This document shows positions 1 through 4,739 of a stretch of DNA of 6,663 nt, one piece after another (the stretch's first letter is position 1; each line of letters opens with the position of its first letter). Origin of the DNA: Clostridia bacterium. GTDB lineage: Bacteria; Bacillota; Clostridia; Oscillospirales; Acutalibacteraceae. Where the stretch lies: positions 1-6,663 of the forward strand of contig JAFVTZ010000142.1 of NCBI GenBank assembly GCA_017502965.1, in the 5' to 3' direction. Under the pieces are notes generated by a model. That model worked only from the letters and a program-made list of their open reading frames with translations, did not search any database and was not told the DNA's origin. A program made the translations under genes and the position numbers.

Positions 1-38
1 AATGCAGTTTTTATGGGTTGCACTTTTTAGCAATTTAT

Positions 39-66
39 CCCCACTAAGCTATTAGTGGGGGTTTTT
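39..66 (+). terminator. Rho-independent terminator of an upstream gene
   Basis: A perfect 9-bp stem, CCCCACTAA (39-47) against TTAGTGGGG (52-60), closes a GCTA loop and is followed by GTTTTT. This is a textbook intrinsic terminator for plus-strand transcription entering from the left. In frame 1 the first bases read NAVFMGCTF and stop with TAG at 28-30, eight bases before the stem. They could be the last codons of the gene it serves, but nine codons are too few to identify it. Confidence 0.88.
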
Positions 67-75
67 GTATATGTA

Positions 76-104
76 TTGCAATTTGTGGATTGGAGTGATA
101 TAAT
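76..104 (+). promoter_or_regulatory. Sigma-A type promoter of the broken zinc-ribbon gene
   Basis: The -35 element TTGCAA (76-81) and the -10 element TATAAT (99-104) are separated by exactly 17 bases. A TG at 96-97 makes an extended -10. The predicted start of transcription is near 111, which gives a leader of about 27 bases before the ATG at 138. The site lies just after the upstream terminator, so the broken gene is an independent transcription unit. The promoter looks intact although the gene is not. Confidence 0.75.
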
Positions 105-137
105 TTAATCAGTAGATTAAACTTTGTGAGGTATATA

Positions 138-386
138 ATGAATAATGAAATAATATCAGCTCACACTTTTGCTTCAAACAACAAACCAATGTTAGAAAAA
201 GATAATAAATGCGGTTGTTTTTATTGCTTAAAAATATTCAATCCTTGTGAAATCTCAGAGTGGATATCCGACTCACTCGGAACAGCAATTTGTCCATAGT
301 GTGGCGTAGATTCTGTTATTGGAGAAAGTTCGAATTATCCTATAACAACAGATTTTTTACAAGCAATGAAAAAATATTGGTTTTGA
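138..386 (+). pseudogene. Small zinc-ribbon-like 'cytoplasmic protein', interrupted by an in-frame amber codon
   Basis: Read from ATG 138 with a GTGAGG ribosome site six bases upstream, the frame encodes 82 codons ending in TGA (384-386). A single TAG at codon 54 (297-299) interrupts it. The translation carries CGCFYC at residues 25-30, the sequence TAICP before the stop, and CGVDSVIGESSNYPIT right after it, ending in YWF. This matches, from memory, a widespread family of about 80 residues called 'cytoplasmic protein', with a C-x-C-x-x-C and a C-P-Y-C pair that probably bind a metal; its function is not known to me. The stop replaces the tyrosine between the last two cysteines, so one base change (TAT or TAC to TAG) explains it. 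Everything after the stop is still well conserved, which points to a very recent loss, a sequencing error, or readthrough. TAG is a normal stop in this genome (the 170-aa gene ending at 3094 uses it), so reassignment is unlikely. Confidence 0.82.
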
Positions 387-421
387 CATTTTTAGTGCTA
401 CCTAGGACTGTAATAAATTTC

Positions 422-643
422 TTAACAAGGTTAAAAGTGTTTTAGATTCACTTAACGAGTGGAAAATGGATGTGCATTTTCCTTGCTTGTTATGATGAGA
501 GACAAATATTAAACAGATGTGCAGAGTTTCTGCACATCCGTTTAACTGTCTTATCAGAGAACATATTAAGTTTTGAGAATGATATTTTGCGATATATTGC
601 TTCGCAAGGTATTATCGTAAATCCCATAAGGGATTTATATCGC
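422..643. repeat. Intergenic chain of hairpins without a gene
   Basis: No supported gene lies between the broken zinc-ribbon gene and the hydrolase at 657. The gap contains successive inverted repeats. They are TTAAC/GTTAA (422-434, AAG loop), CACT/AGTG (449-461), GGAAAATG/CATTTTCC (461-482, loop GATGTG), and GATGTGCAGA/TCTGCACATC (516-538, GTT loop), the last extended by TTAAAC/GTTTAA to 509-545 with one mismatch. Further right are TTGC/GCAA (597-607) and TAAATCCC/GGGATTTA (618-637, ATAA loop), both nested inside an outer GCGATATA/TATATCGC pair (589-596 with 636-643). Together the last three form a branched, cloverleaf-like fold. None is followed at once by a T-run on either strand, so these are not simple terminators. 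A dispersed palindromic repeat is my preferred reading; a structured RNA is the alternative. Confidence 0.6.
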
Positions 644-656
644 GCATTGTTTTTTC

Positions 657-2225
657 TTATTCACTCTGAATTGGAATTTCAATAAACGAACCGTCTAAAA
701 TAACGGTATTAAGCGCGGTTTTAACAGTTGTTTGCTCTGAAAACAAACCTTTGTTATTTGTATGTCTCACATAATGGGGGAAAGCGGAAGATGAAATATC
801 TATACGCAGTTTTTCTCCTTTTTTGATTACAAAAGCGTGTTCATCAAAAGAAAAATCAACGGTGGTTTTACGGAGTGGTTTATATTCGCTGTCAAAATTT
901 GAAATCTGGTTTATGTCATCGCGAAGTCCGTAATCACCCTCAACTTTGCAAAGACTTATTCTCATATAAAAACAGGTGTCTTCGCAATCTGATTTGACAT
1001 TTAGTTTTGCTTTTATTTTTCCCTTTATAAATGTGTTTTCTGTAAATTCAGGTGTGTAAAGAGTGATGATATCTTCCCGTAAATGGGGACTGTCCTGCCA
1101 CGCATTTCCGCCAAAATTTGTGGATAATCCACCCTTGAAAGTTGCGGGATTATCTGGATTATATTTATATGATAAACTGCCCGTACCTAAATCAATTTTC
1201 TGATATTTTGTGCCCTCGCTAAAATCATCACAGCACCATTTGCCTGCAAACAATTTATAATATGTAACCTTGCCCTTTAAAAACGGGGATTCACATTTGC
1301 CTTGAATGGAATCAAACCATTTTAAAGAAAAATCTCCGAATTCTTTGCCGATATGTCCGTTTTCAAAGTTTATAGGTTGTTCACTGCCTCTGCAACCGTG
1401 GTCAAAAGGATGAACTGCAAGGGCGGATTTTGATTTTGTTTCGCTGTCAAGCGAGTTCCACATATCAAAAACTCCGCCTGTATAAATATCATAAAAGCCC
1501 GTTACAAGCAGTATTGGAATTCCGGCGTGTTTTATTGCATTATGCGCCTCACCGCCGCCAAATCGGGTTTTCCAGAAATCGTCATTTTTATTCGGATGTC
1601 GAAGTATTTCATCAAAGTCGGCTGCAGTTTCACTGAATACGGTTTTGGAAAAATCGCATAAAGGCAGCATATTATAACTCTCGTCAGTGTAGTTTTTGTT
1701 CGGGATACTTTTCTTTTTATACATATCCACATACCAGCCGCCGTGAAGTCCGATTTTATAAAAAACGTTGCGGTAGTTGCAGTTGTATCTTTCACAGTCC
1801 TGCACCTGCAAGACTGCGCCTTTTATGTCATTGGCGAAAGGTGCTGTCACGAAATGTACCGATGAATCGTAACTGGCACCGCATAAATATAATTCACCGT
1901 TATAAAACGGCTGATTTCTTATCCATTCCTGCAAAAACAGACCGTCTTCTCTTTCGTTTATGTAGGGGATACAGTCGCCCGTGCTTTTACCCCTGCCTCG
2001 GCAATGCTGAAAAACTACAGCATAACCGTTTTGAAGCCAACCGTTAAATTCTAAAAGTTTATTCTGGCAAATTTCTTCTTCTGTTAAATTTTCTTGTGCA
2101 TCTACATAAGGCGACCGCATAATAACAGTCGGAAATCTGCCGCAATCTTGAGGTAAACAGATTACAGTAAATAACTTTGCACCGTTATTTACAAGATATT
2201 TAAAAAACGCAGTTTTACTGTTCAT
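657..2225 (-). CDS. CocE/NonD family alpha/beta hydrolase (X-Pro dipeptidyl-peptidase S15-like)
   Basis: This 522-residue protein is a predicted serine hydrolase of the CocE/X-prolyl-dipeptidyl-aminopeptidase class, acting on acyl esters or peptides. The order of motifs fits the family. RSPY (37-40) carries the oxyanion-hole tyrosine. QHCRGRGKSTG (73-83) is the family's Q-x-x-RGRG-x-S-x-G block. The nucleophile Ser118 lies in GASYDSS, Asp246 in GFYDIYTGG, and the likely catalytic histidine is His276 in HPFDHG. Residues from about 310 on form the C-terminal jelly-roll domain, ending in the usual KGEKLRIDISSSAFPHY-like strand (residues about 470-485). The classical G-x-S-Y-x-G elbow has serine in place of its last glycine. 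There is no signal peptide or membrane segment, so it is probably cytoplasmic. The ATG at 2225 is preceded by AAGGA eleven bases away. The gene stands alone with its own promoter and ends in TAA next to the hairpin chain. The substrate cannot be told from sequence. Confidence 0.9.
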   Translation of the reverse strand: MNSKTAFFKYLVNNGAKLFTVICLPQDCGRFPTVIMRSPYVDAQENLTEEEICQNKLLEFNGWLQNGYAVVFQHCRGRGKSTGDCIPYINEREDGLFLQEWIRNQPFYNGELYLCGASYDSSVHFVTAPFANDIKGAVLQVQDCERYNCNYRNVFYKIGLHGGWYVDMYKKKSIPNKNYTDESYNMLPLCDFSKTVFSETAADFDEILRHPNKNDDFWKTRFGGGEAHNAIKHAGIPILLVTGFYDIYTGGVFDMWNSLDSETKSKSALAVHPFDHGCRGSEQPINFENGHIGKEFGDFSLKWFDSIQGKCESPFLKGKVTYYKLFAGKWCCDDFSEGTKYQKIDLGTGSLSYKYNPDNPATFKGGLSTNFGGNAWQDSPHLREDIITLYTPEFTENTFIKGKIKAKLNVKSDCEDTCFYMRISLCKVEGDYGLRDDINQISNFDSEYKPLRKTTVDFSFDEHAFVIKKGEKLRIDISSSAFPHYVRHTNNKGLFSEQTTVKTALNTVILDGSFIEIPIQSE

Positions 2226-2277
2226 AAAAATATCATTCCTTAATTTCGCTGTTTTTTATCTCTTGTTAACCTAAAAA

Positions 2278-2306
2278 ATGATATCATATTTAAGTGGAAT
2301 TTGCAA
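2278..2306 (-). promoter_or_regulatory. Promoter of the CocE-type hydrolase gene
   Basis: On the minus strand TTGCAA (2301-2306) and TATCAT (2278-2283) are separated by 17 bases, with a TG one base upstream of the -10 (extended -10). The leader to the ATG at 2225 is about 45 bases. The same -35 hexamer, 17-base spacer and extended -10 are seen in the promoter of the broken zinc-ribbon gene at 76-104. It lies just downstream (in the minus direction) of the degraded tRNA tail at 2323, so the hydrolase does not need readthrough from the tRNA. Confidence 0.72.
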
Positions 2307-2322
2307 TGTGTTTTATGAGTTT

Positions 2323-2337
2323 TGGTGTGCTGAAGAA
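2323..2337 (-). repeat. Degraded tRNA-Arg 3' end (third copy)
   Basis: TTGGTGTGCTGAAGAA at 2322-2337 matches TTGGCGCGCTGAAGAA, the acceptor and CCA end of the tRNA-Arg gene on this strand, at 14 of 16 positions. On the minus strand it reads TTCTTCAGCACACCA, still ending in CCA. It passes straight into the 84-bp repeat through GAAGAATTTTCTTC, a small palindrome where two tRNA-tail arms seem to have collapsed together. I take it as a relic of another repeat unit; chance is possible for so short a match but unlikely at this location. Confidence 0.55.
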
Positions 2338-2339
2338 TT

Positions 2340-2423
2340 TTCTTCCTGCTGTCAGTAAAAAAGTGCAAAAAAATAGAGAACCTACTTTTCAGTAAGTTCT
2401 CTGCTTGGCGCGCTGAAGAAGAT
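2340..2423 (-). repeat. 84-bp perfect direct repeat, copy 1 (orphan tRNA-Arg tail plus terminator)
   Basis: This block is identical base for base to 2554-2637 (offset 214), including both runs of A. With one mismatch (2339/2553) the match extends left to 2335/2549. On the minus strand it holds the last 18 bases of tRNA-Arg (2406-2423, ATCTTCTTCAGCGCGCCA), the tRNA terminator and about 26 further bases. The 5' three-quarters of the tRNA are missing here, so no functional tRNA is made. An intact tRNA at one end and only its 3' end at the other is the usual footprint of site-specific integration into a tRNA gene, or of a partial tandem duplication. Confidence 0.9.
2367..2402 (-). terminator. Duplicate of the tRNA-Arg terminator
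   Basis: This is the exact copy, inside repeat copy 1, of the terminator at 2581-2616: an 11-bp stem followed on the minus strand by A and seven Ts. It would stop any transcript coming through the spacer. It sits upstream of the hydrolase promoter and insulates that gene from the tRNA. Confidence 0.8.
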
Positions 2424-2553
2424 GCATCCGCTTCGCGTATGCCGTGCTCGGCGACCGTTTGCTTTGCAAACAGTACCCGCCTCACACTTCGTCGCTAAAA
2501 ACAATTCACCGAATTGTTTTATTAACGCTCCTCACCCTCTCAGAGTTCGAATC
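2424..2553. repeat. 130-bp palindrome-rich spacer between the two repeat copies
   Basis: No gene is supported here. The spacer is a run of short inverted repeats. They are GCATcCGC/GCGtATGC (2424-2442, TTC loop, one mismatch), GCCG/CGGC (2441-2452), GTTTGC/GCAAAC (2457-2471, TTT loop), GCGAC/GTCGC (2451-2455 with 2491-2495, enclosing the previous one), and a perfect 10-bp AAAACAATTC/GAATTGTTTT (2498-2520, ACC loop). CCTCAC occurs twice (2480, 2530). The right edge carries GAGTTCGAATCTTCTTC (2543-2559), the exact reverse complement of the tRNA T-arm region at 2629-2645. Its base composition is richer in G and C than the flanking DNA. It may be a remnant of an excised element or a dispersed repeat. 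Confidence 0.7.
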
Positions 2554-2637
2554 TTCTTCCTGCTGTCAGTAAAAAAGTGCAAAAAAATAGAGAACCTACT
2601 TTTCAGTAAGTTCTCTGCTTGGCGCGCTGAAGAAGAT
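2554..2637 (-). repeat. 84-bp perfect direct repeat, copy 2 (3' end of the intact tRNA-Arg)
   Basis: Identical to 2340-2423. Here the block joins the intact tRNA gene. Its right edge falls in the T-loop/T-stem of the tRNA, a common crossover place for tyrosine integrases that use tRNA genes. In this copy the core is flanked by a 17-bp inverted repeat (2543-2559 and 2629-2645), so the T-arm sequence is present in both orientations about 70 bases apart. Confidence 0.9.
2581..2616 (-). terminator. Rho-independent terminator of tRNA-Arg
   Basis: On the minus strand AGAGAACTTAC (2606-2616) pairs with GTAGGTTCTCT (2589-2599) around a TGAAAA loop, 11 bp with one G-U pair, followed by A and seven Ts (2581-2587). 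It begins four bases after the tRNA CCA end and defines a short single-gene transcript. Confidence 0.88.
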
Positions 2638-2696
2638 TCGAACTCCCGACCTTCTGGTCCGTAGCCAGACGCTCTATCCAGCTGAGCTATCAGCGC
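2620..2696 (-). tRNA. tRNA-Arg, anticodon ACG, CCA encoded
   Basis: The 77-base gene folds fully. The acceptor stem is GCGCTGA/TCAGCGC (7 bp, perfect), the D-stem GCTC/GAGC, the anticodon stem TCTGG/CCAGA with loop CTACGGA giving anticodon ACG, and the T-loop TTCGAAT. The discriminator is G and the CCA end is encoded. ACG, normally edited to ICG by TadA, reads the CGU, CGC and CGA arginine codons. The T-stem GGGAG/CTTCT contains two G-U pairs, and its 3' half lies inside the duplicated 84-bp block. The 3' side of the tRNA may therefore have been replaced during an insertion. It is transcribed alone from the promoter at 2725-2753. Confidence 0.96.
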
Positions 2697-2724
2697 AAAT
2701 GCGGTTATTTTCGACCGCCATAGT

Positions 2725-2784
2725 ATAATATCACATTCGGCTGATAAAATCAAGAGTTATTTTAAATTTTTTTAAATTTTTTTA
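2725..2784 (-). promoter_or_regulatory. tRNA-Arg promoter with A-tract UP-like element
   Basis: On the minus strand TTGATT (2748-2753) and TATTAT (2725-2730) are separated by 17 bases, with TG upstream of the -10. Immediately above the -35, 2757-2784 is almost pure A/T with A/T tracts repeating every 10 bases (TTTAAATTTT twice in tandem at 2761-2780 on the plus strand). That is the shape of an UP element or bent DNA typical of strong stable-RNA promoters. The leader contains a 5-bp GCGGT/ACCGC hairpin (2701-2718) just before the mature tRNA 5' end. The UP-like tract overlaps the stop codon of the 99-aa gene. Confidence 0.75.
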
Positions 2785-3081
2785 TCCGTCGTAATCTTCT
2801 ATTGCATTTACGGCTTCTTCTTTGGATTCAAAAGCAATACCGTTATCCAAAAGCCGCTTATCCTCTTCAGGCAATGTATCAAGTACAATACTGCCGTAAA
2901 CTTCGATTATTCTGTCGCCGTTATAGAGGGCTACATTGTTGCCGTAGGAGTGGAGCACCCATTGTTCAGGCTCTTTATTCTGGCTTTTTACCACCATACT
3001 TATTGTGGCGATTATAACAGACAGTGCAATAGCAAGGGTGATTATTGCAACAATAATTATTATTCGGTTTCTTTTCTCCAT
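2782..3081 (-). CDS. Conserved clostridial membrane-anchored protein of unknown function
   Basis: This protein has 99 residues. A short basic start (MEKRNR) is followed by one hydrophobic segment at about residues 7-31, predicting a single N-terminal anchor with the rest outside the cell or in a spore compartment. The soluble part has the pattern W-V-L-H-S-Y-G-N-N-V-A-L-Y, then SIVLDTLPEEDKRLLDNGI, then a final E-E-A-V-N-A-I-E-D-Y. I recognise this layout from small uncharacterised clostridial proteins and see a loose likeness to the C-terminal domain of BofC, the forespore regulator; that link is a guess. ATG 3081 has GAGGTG five bases upstream, and that ribosome site lies in the 12-base gap after the previous gene's stop, so the two are translated from one message. 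No clear terminator follows. Instead the tRNA promoter begins at its end. Confidence 0.72.
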   Translation of the reverse strand: MEKRNRIIIIVAIITLAIALSVIIATISMVVKSQNKEPEQWVLHSYGNNVALYNGDRIIEVYGSIVLDTLPEEDKRLLDNGIAFESKEEAVNAIEDYDG

Positions 3082-3093
3082 AAGTACACCTCA

Positions 3094-3606
3094 CTAAAAT
3101 TCGCAGGGCTTTATTCCGTTTAAAAGTAATACTGTAGCGGCGGCTAACACCGAAAAGGGTTTATACCGTTTCTTTAACTTAATTTTGAATTCCGAGGGTA
3201 AGACATCGTTTCCTTTAAAATCTAAAAGACTTCTCTGGAGGGACGTAAACCATATATCACCGTTAAGGCTTGAAAGGGTTACGGTATTTTTCTGATTCAT
3301 TCCGCAGGTGATTACAGGTGCATCAGAGCGAGCAAGAATTTCGAGCGCTATGCGGTCGGTTTCTTCGCATACTCCGATAATCCCTTTAGAAAGTGGAAGA
3401 TTTCTGAACTGTTTACTCCCGTCACAGAAAACAACTACCGCATTGTTGAGTTTTAAGTCGATGCCTTGCGTTTTTGTAACAACAGTGAAACGTCCGCTTT
3501 TTTGGAGTATCATACTATCAGTTATATGATTTGCGCCGTGAAATGTTAAAATCTCCGCAATTTCTTTTGCAACAATACTTTTTTTGCGGCAAAGCAGTAT
3601 TACCAT
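3094..3606 (-). CDS. Conserved hypothetical protein (170 aa), possibly related to Mur-ligase-like folds
   Basis: I do not know the function. From ATG 3606 the product begins with a beta-strand, MVILLCRKK, and a helix. It continues to a second half with GIIGVCEETDR, DAPVITCGMNQKNTVTLSSL, a SLQRSLLDFKG stretch, and a hydrophobic end SVLAAATVLLLNGIKP. The 'CGM..KNTVTLSS' and 'LLAAA..L...G' patterns faintly recall parts of Mur ligase central domains, but there is no P-loop, so no ATPase activity can be claimed. The start is uncertain. The frame stays open to a TTG at 3651 (185 aa) with another ATG at 3621. I prefer 3606 because GGAATGGGG lies about nine bases upstream, whereas the TTG has no ribosome site. 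It ends in TAG and is followed 12 bases later by the 99-aa gene, an apparent two-gene unit. No convincing promoter is visible between it and the ireB terminator. Confidence 0.68.
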   Translation of the reverse strand: MVILLCRKKSIVAKEIAEILTFHGANHITDSMILQKSGRFTVVTKTQGIDLKLNNAVVVFCDGSKQFRNLPLSKGIIGVCEETDRIALEILARSDAPVITCGMNQKNTVTLSSLNGDIWFTSLQRSLLDFKGNDVLPSEFKIKLKKRYKPFSVLAAATVLLLNGIKPCEF

Positions 3607-3661
3607 ATTCAAATGCCCCATTCCGAAATTATTATTGCCTTTTTTTCTCAATTTATTTCAT

Positions 3662-3706
3662 AAAAACAAAAAACCTCGGTATATCATTTTTGATATACCG
3701 AGGTTT
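3662..3706 (-). terminator. Very strong terminator after ireB
   Basis: A perfect 16-bp stem, 3671-3686 against 3691-3706, closes a 4-base loop (AAAA on the minus strand). On the minus strand the stem runs into TTTTTTGTTTTTA. It starts 12 bases after the ireB stop codon and ends the hydrolase-ireB operon. It leaves only about 55 bases before the next gene, whose promoter must therefore lie within or directly after this hairpin, or whose expression depends on readthrough. Confidence 0.92.
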
Positions 3707-3718
3707 GACTTATTTCAC

Positions 3719-3964
3719 TTAAGCGGTTAAGTAATACTTAACTAAAGACTGCAAAAGGGTATCCCTATCTACTCTGCGGATAAGGTTGCGGGCGTTATTA
3801 TGAGTGGTAATATAAGTAGGGTCTTCGGAAAGGATGTATCCTACAATCTGATTTATCGGATTATAACCCTTTTCTTTCAAGGAATCATAAACCGTTATAA
3901 GTATTCTCCTGATTTCCTGTTCGGTCTGGTCGCCGATGGAAAAGGTCATAGTTTTATCATTCAT
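3719..3964 (-). CDS. ireB: IreB family regulatory phosphoprotein (UPF0297)
   Basis: This 81-residue protein matches the IreB/YrzL family over its full usual length. It has DKTMTFSIGDQTE near the start, then ILITVYDSLKEKGYNPINQI, VGYILSEDPTYITTHNNARN, and the basic-acidic end LIRRVDRD followed by LVKYYL. In Enterococcus faecalis IreB is phosphorylated by the PASTA kinase IreK, reversed by IreP, and negatively influences cephalosporin resistance; the protein is cytosolic. Thr/Ser near the N-terminus are the expected phosphosites. I chose ATG 3964 because AGAGGTG stands six bases before it. The GTG at 3973 is itself part of that ribosome site. The gene follows the alpha/beta hydrolase by 21 bases and precedes a strong terminator. 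In many Bacillota ireB sits between alaS and ruvX; neither is here. Confidence 0.95.
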   Translation of the reverse strand: MNDKTMTFSIGDQTEQEIRRILITVYDSLKEKGYNPINQIVGYILSEDPTYITTHNNARNLIRRVDRDTLLQSLVKYYLTA

Positions 3965-3985
3965 AAATAACACCTCTCAAAAATT

Positions 3986-4657
3986 TTAGAAACAGTTATG
4001 GCAGAATTCTTTCGGTTTTGTAAAATCAGTGCGCCTTTGTGACAACAGCCAGTCCACCAGATCGGTGTTTTCATAGGCTTCATTGATAGCATCATTATGA
4101 CCGAAATTCTCAAGCGTTAACAGTTTTGCGTTGCCGCCGTTTTTGTTTACGCCGTTTACCATAAGTTCGGAGTATATAACAGGGACTAAATCGTCCTTTT
4201 TGCCATGGATAGCATAGACCGGGGTAGATACAAGATTTCCGCTTCGCCATGAAAGGCCACCGCCTGAAACAGGACCTATTGCCGAAAAGAAATTGGTATA
4301 GGTCATACCCATTTCCCAAGTGCCGAAACCGCCCATACTTGAGCCTGTGATACAAATTCTGTCAGGCAAAATATCAAATCTTGAAACAATTTTATCAATA
4401 AGCGACTTAGTTTCAATAACCACATTGTTCCAAACAAATTCGCAAGGGCATTGTGGGCAGAGAACAACAGCAGGGTATTCTTTTCCGAGATTCAAAAACT
4501 TCGGAACACCGTGACGGTAAAGATGGGAAAGTTCACCACCGCGTTCTCCTGCGCCGTGAAGATAAACCAGTAGCGGAAGATTTTTATAATCTTCAGGGTA
4601 ATAAAGCATATAGTTCAGTTTATTTTCGGCGTTTGCCAGATGCAATTCCTTAATCAT
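3986..4657 (-). CDS. Alpha/beta hydrolase (esterase/prolyl-oligopeptidase-like, dienelactone-hydrolase fold)
   Basis: A 223-residue single-domain serine hydrolase. YLHGAGERGG (32-41) is the oxyanion-hole loop typical of the phospholipase/PHB-depolymerase-like esterases. GSSMGGFGTW (105-114) carries the nucleophile Ser107, HGKKDDLVP (151-159) the acid Asp155, and FGHNDA (185-190) the base His187. The expected order and spacing are complete, so it should be active on an ester or carbohydrate-acyl bond; the substrate is not readable. No signal peptide is visible. The C-terminus ends in a cysteine pair, FCHNCF, unusual for the family and possibly metal-binding or redox-sensitive. ATG 4657 was chosen over GTG 4666 because AAAGGTG lies six bases before it and includes that GTG. 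It is the first gene of an operon with ireB. Confidence 0.88.
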   Translation of the reverse strand: MIKELHLANAENKLNYMLYYPEDYKNLPLLVYLHGAGERGGELSHLYRHGVPKFLNLGKEYPAVVLCPQCPCEFVWNNVVIETKSLIDKIVSRFDILPDRICITGSSMGGFGTWEMGMTYTNFFSAIGPVSGGGLSWRSGNLVSTPVYAIHGKKDDLVPVIYSELMVNGVNKNGGNAKLLTLENFGHNDAINEAYENTDLVDWLLSQRRTDFTKPKEFCHNCF

Positions 4658-4676
4658 TATATACACCTTTATTTAT

Positions 4677-4705
4677 ATAATATATCCATTTGCCTTAAAG
4701 TTCAA
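4677..4705 (-). promoter_or_regulatory. Promoter of the hydrolase-ireB operon
   Basis: On the minus strand TTGAAC (4700-4705) and TATTAT (4677-4682) are separated by exactly 17 bases. Transcription would start near 4670, leaving a leader of only about a dozen bases that consists largely of the ribosome site AAAGGTG. No operator or leader structure is evident. Confidence 0.75.
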
Positions 4706-4739
4706 GTATTATTTTTTTAAGATTTGCTTAAATTTGCTT

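Noticed and set aside
138..386. Amber readthrough or pyrrolysine insertion at codon 54
   Set aside because: TAG serves as a normal stop for the gene ending at 3094, and the residue replaced is an ordinary conserved tyrosine; a point mutation or sequencing error is simpler.
618..660. Terminator for plus-strand transcription (TAAATCCC/GGGATTTA then TTTTTTC)
   Set aside because: The T-run begins 12 bases after the stem, too far for intrinsic termination.
470..685. 71-codon plus-strand open frame
   Set aside because: It runs through the hairpin chain, overlaps the antisense 3' end of the CocE-type hydrolase and has no ribosome site; composition is that of translated palindromes.
2340..2637. CRISPR array
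   Set aside because: Only two full repeat copies, 84 bp long, with tRNA and terminator content and unequal spacing.
2422..2664. 80-codon plus-strand frame and 73- and 81-codon minus-strand frames across the tRNA locus
   Set aside because: They are translations of the tRNA, its terminator and the repeats; the same peptide appears twice because the DNA is duplicated.
3964..3973. GTG 3973 as the ireB start (84 aa)
   Set aside because: That GTG is part of the ribosome site for ATG 3964, and the family's usual length and N-terminus fit the ATG.
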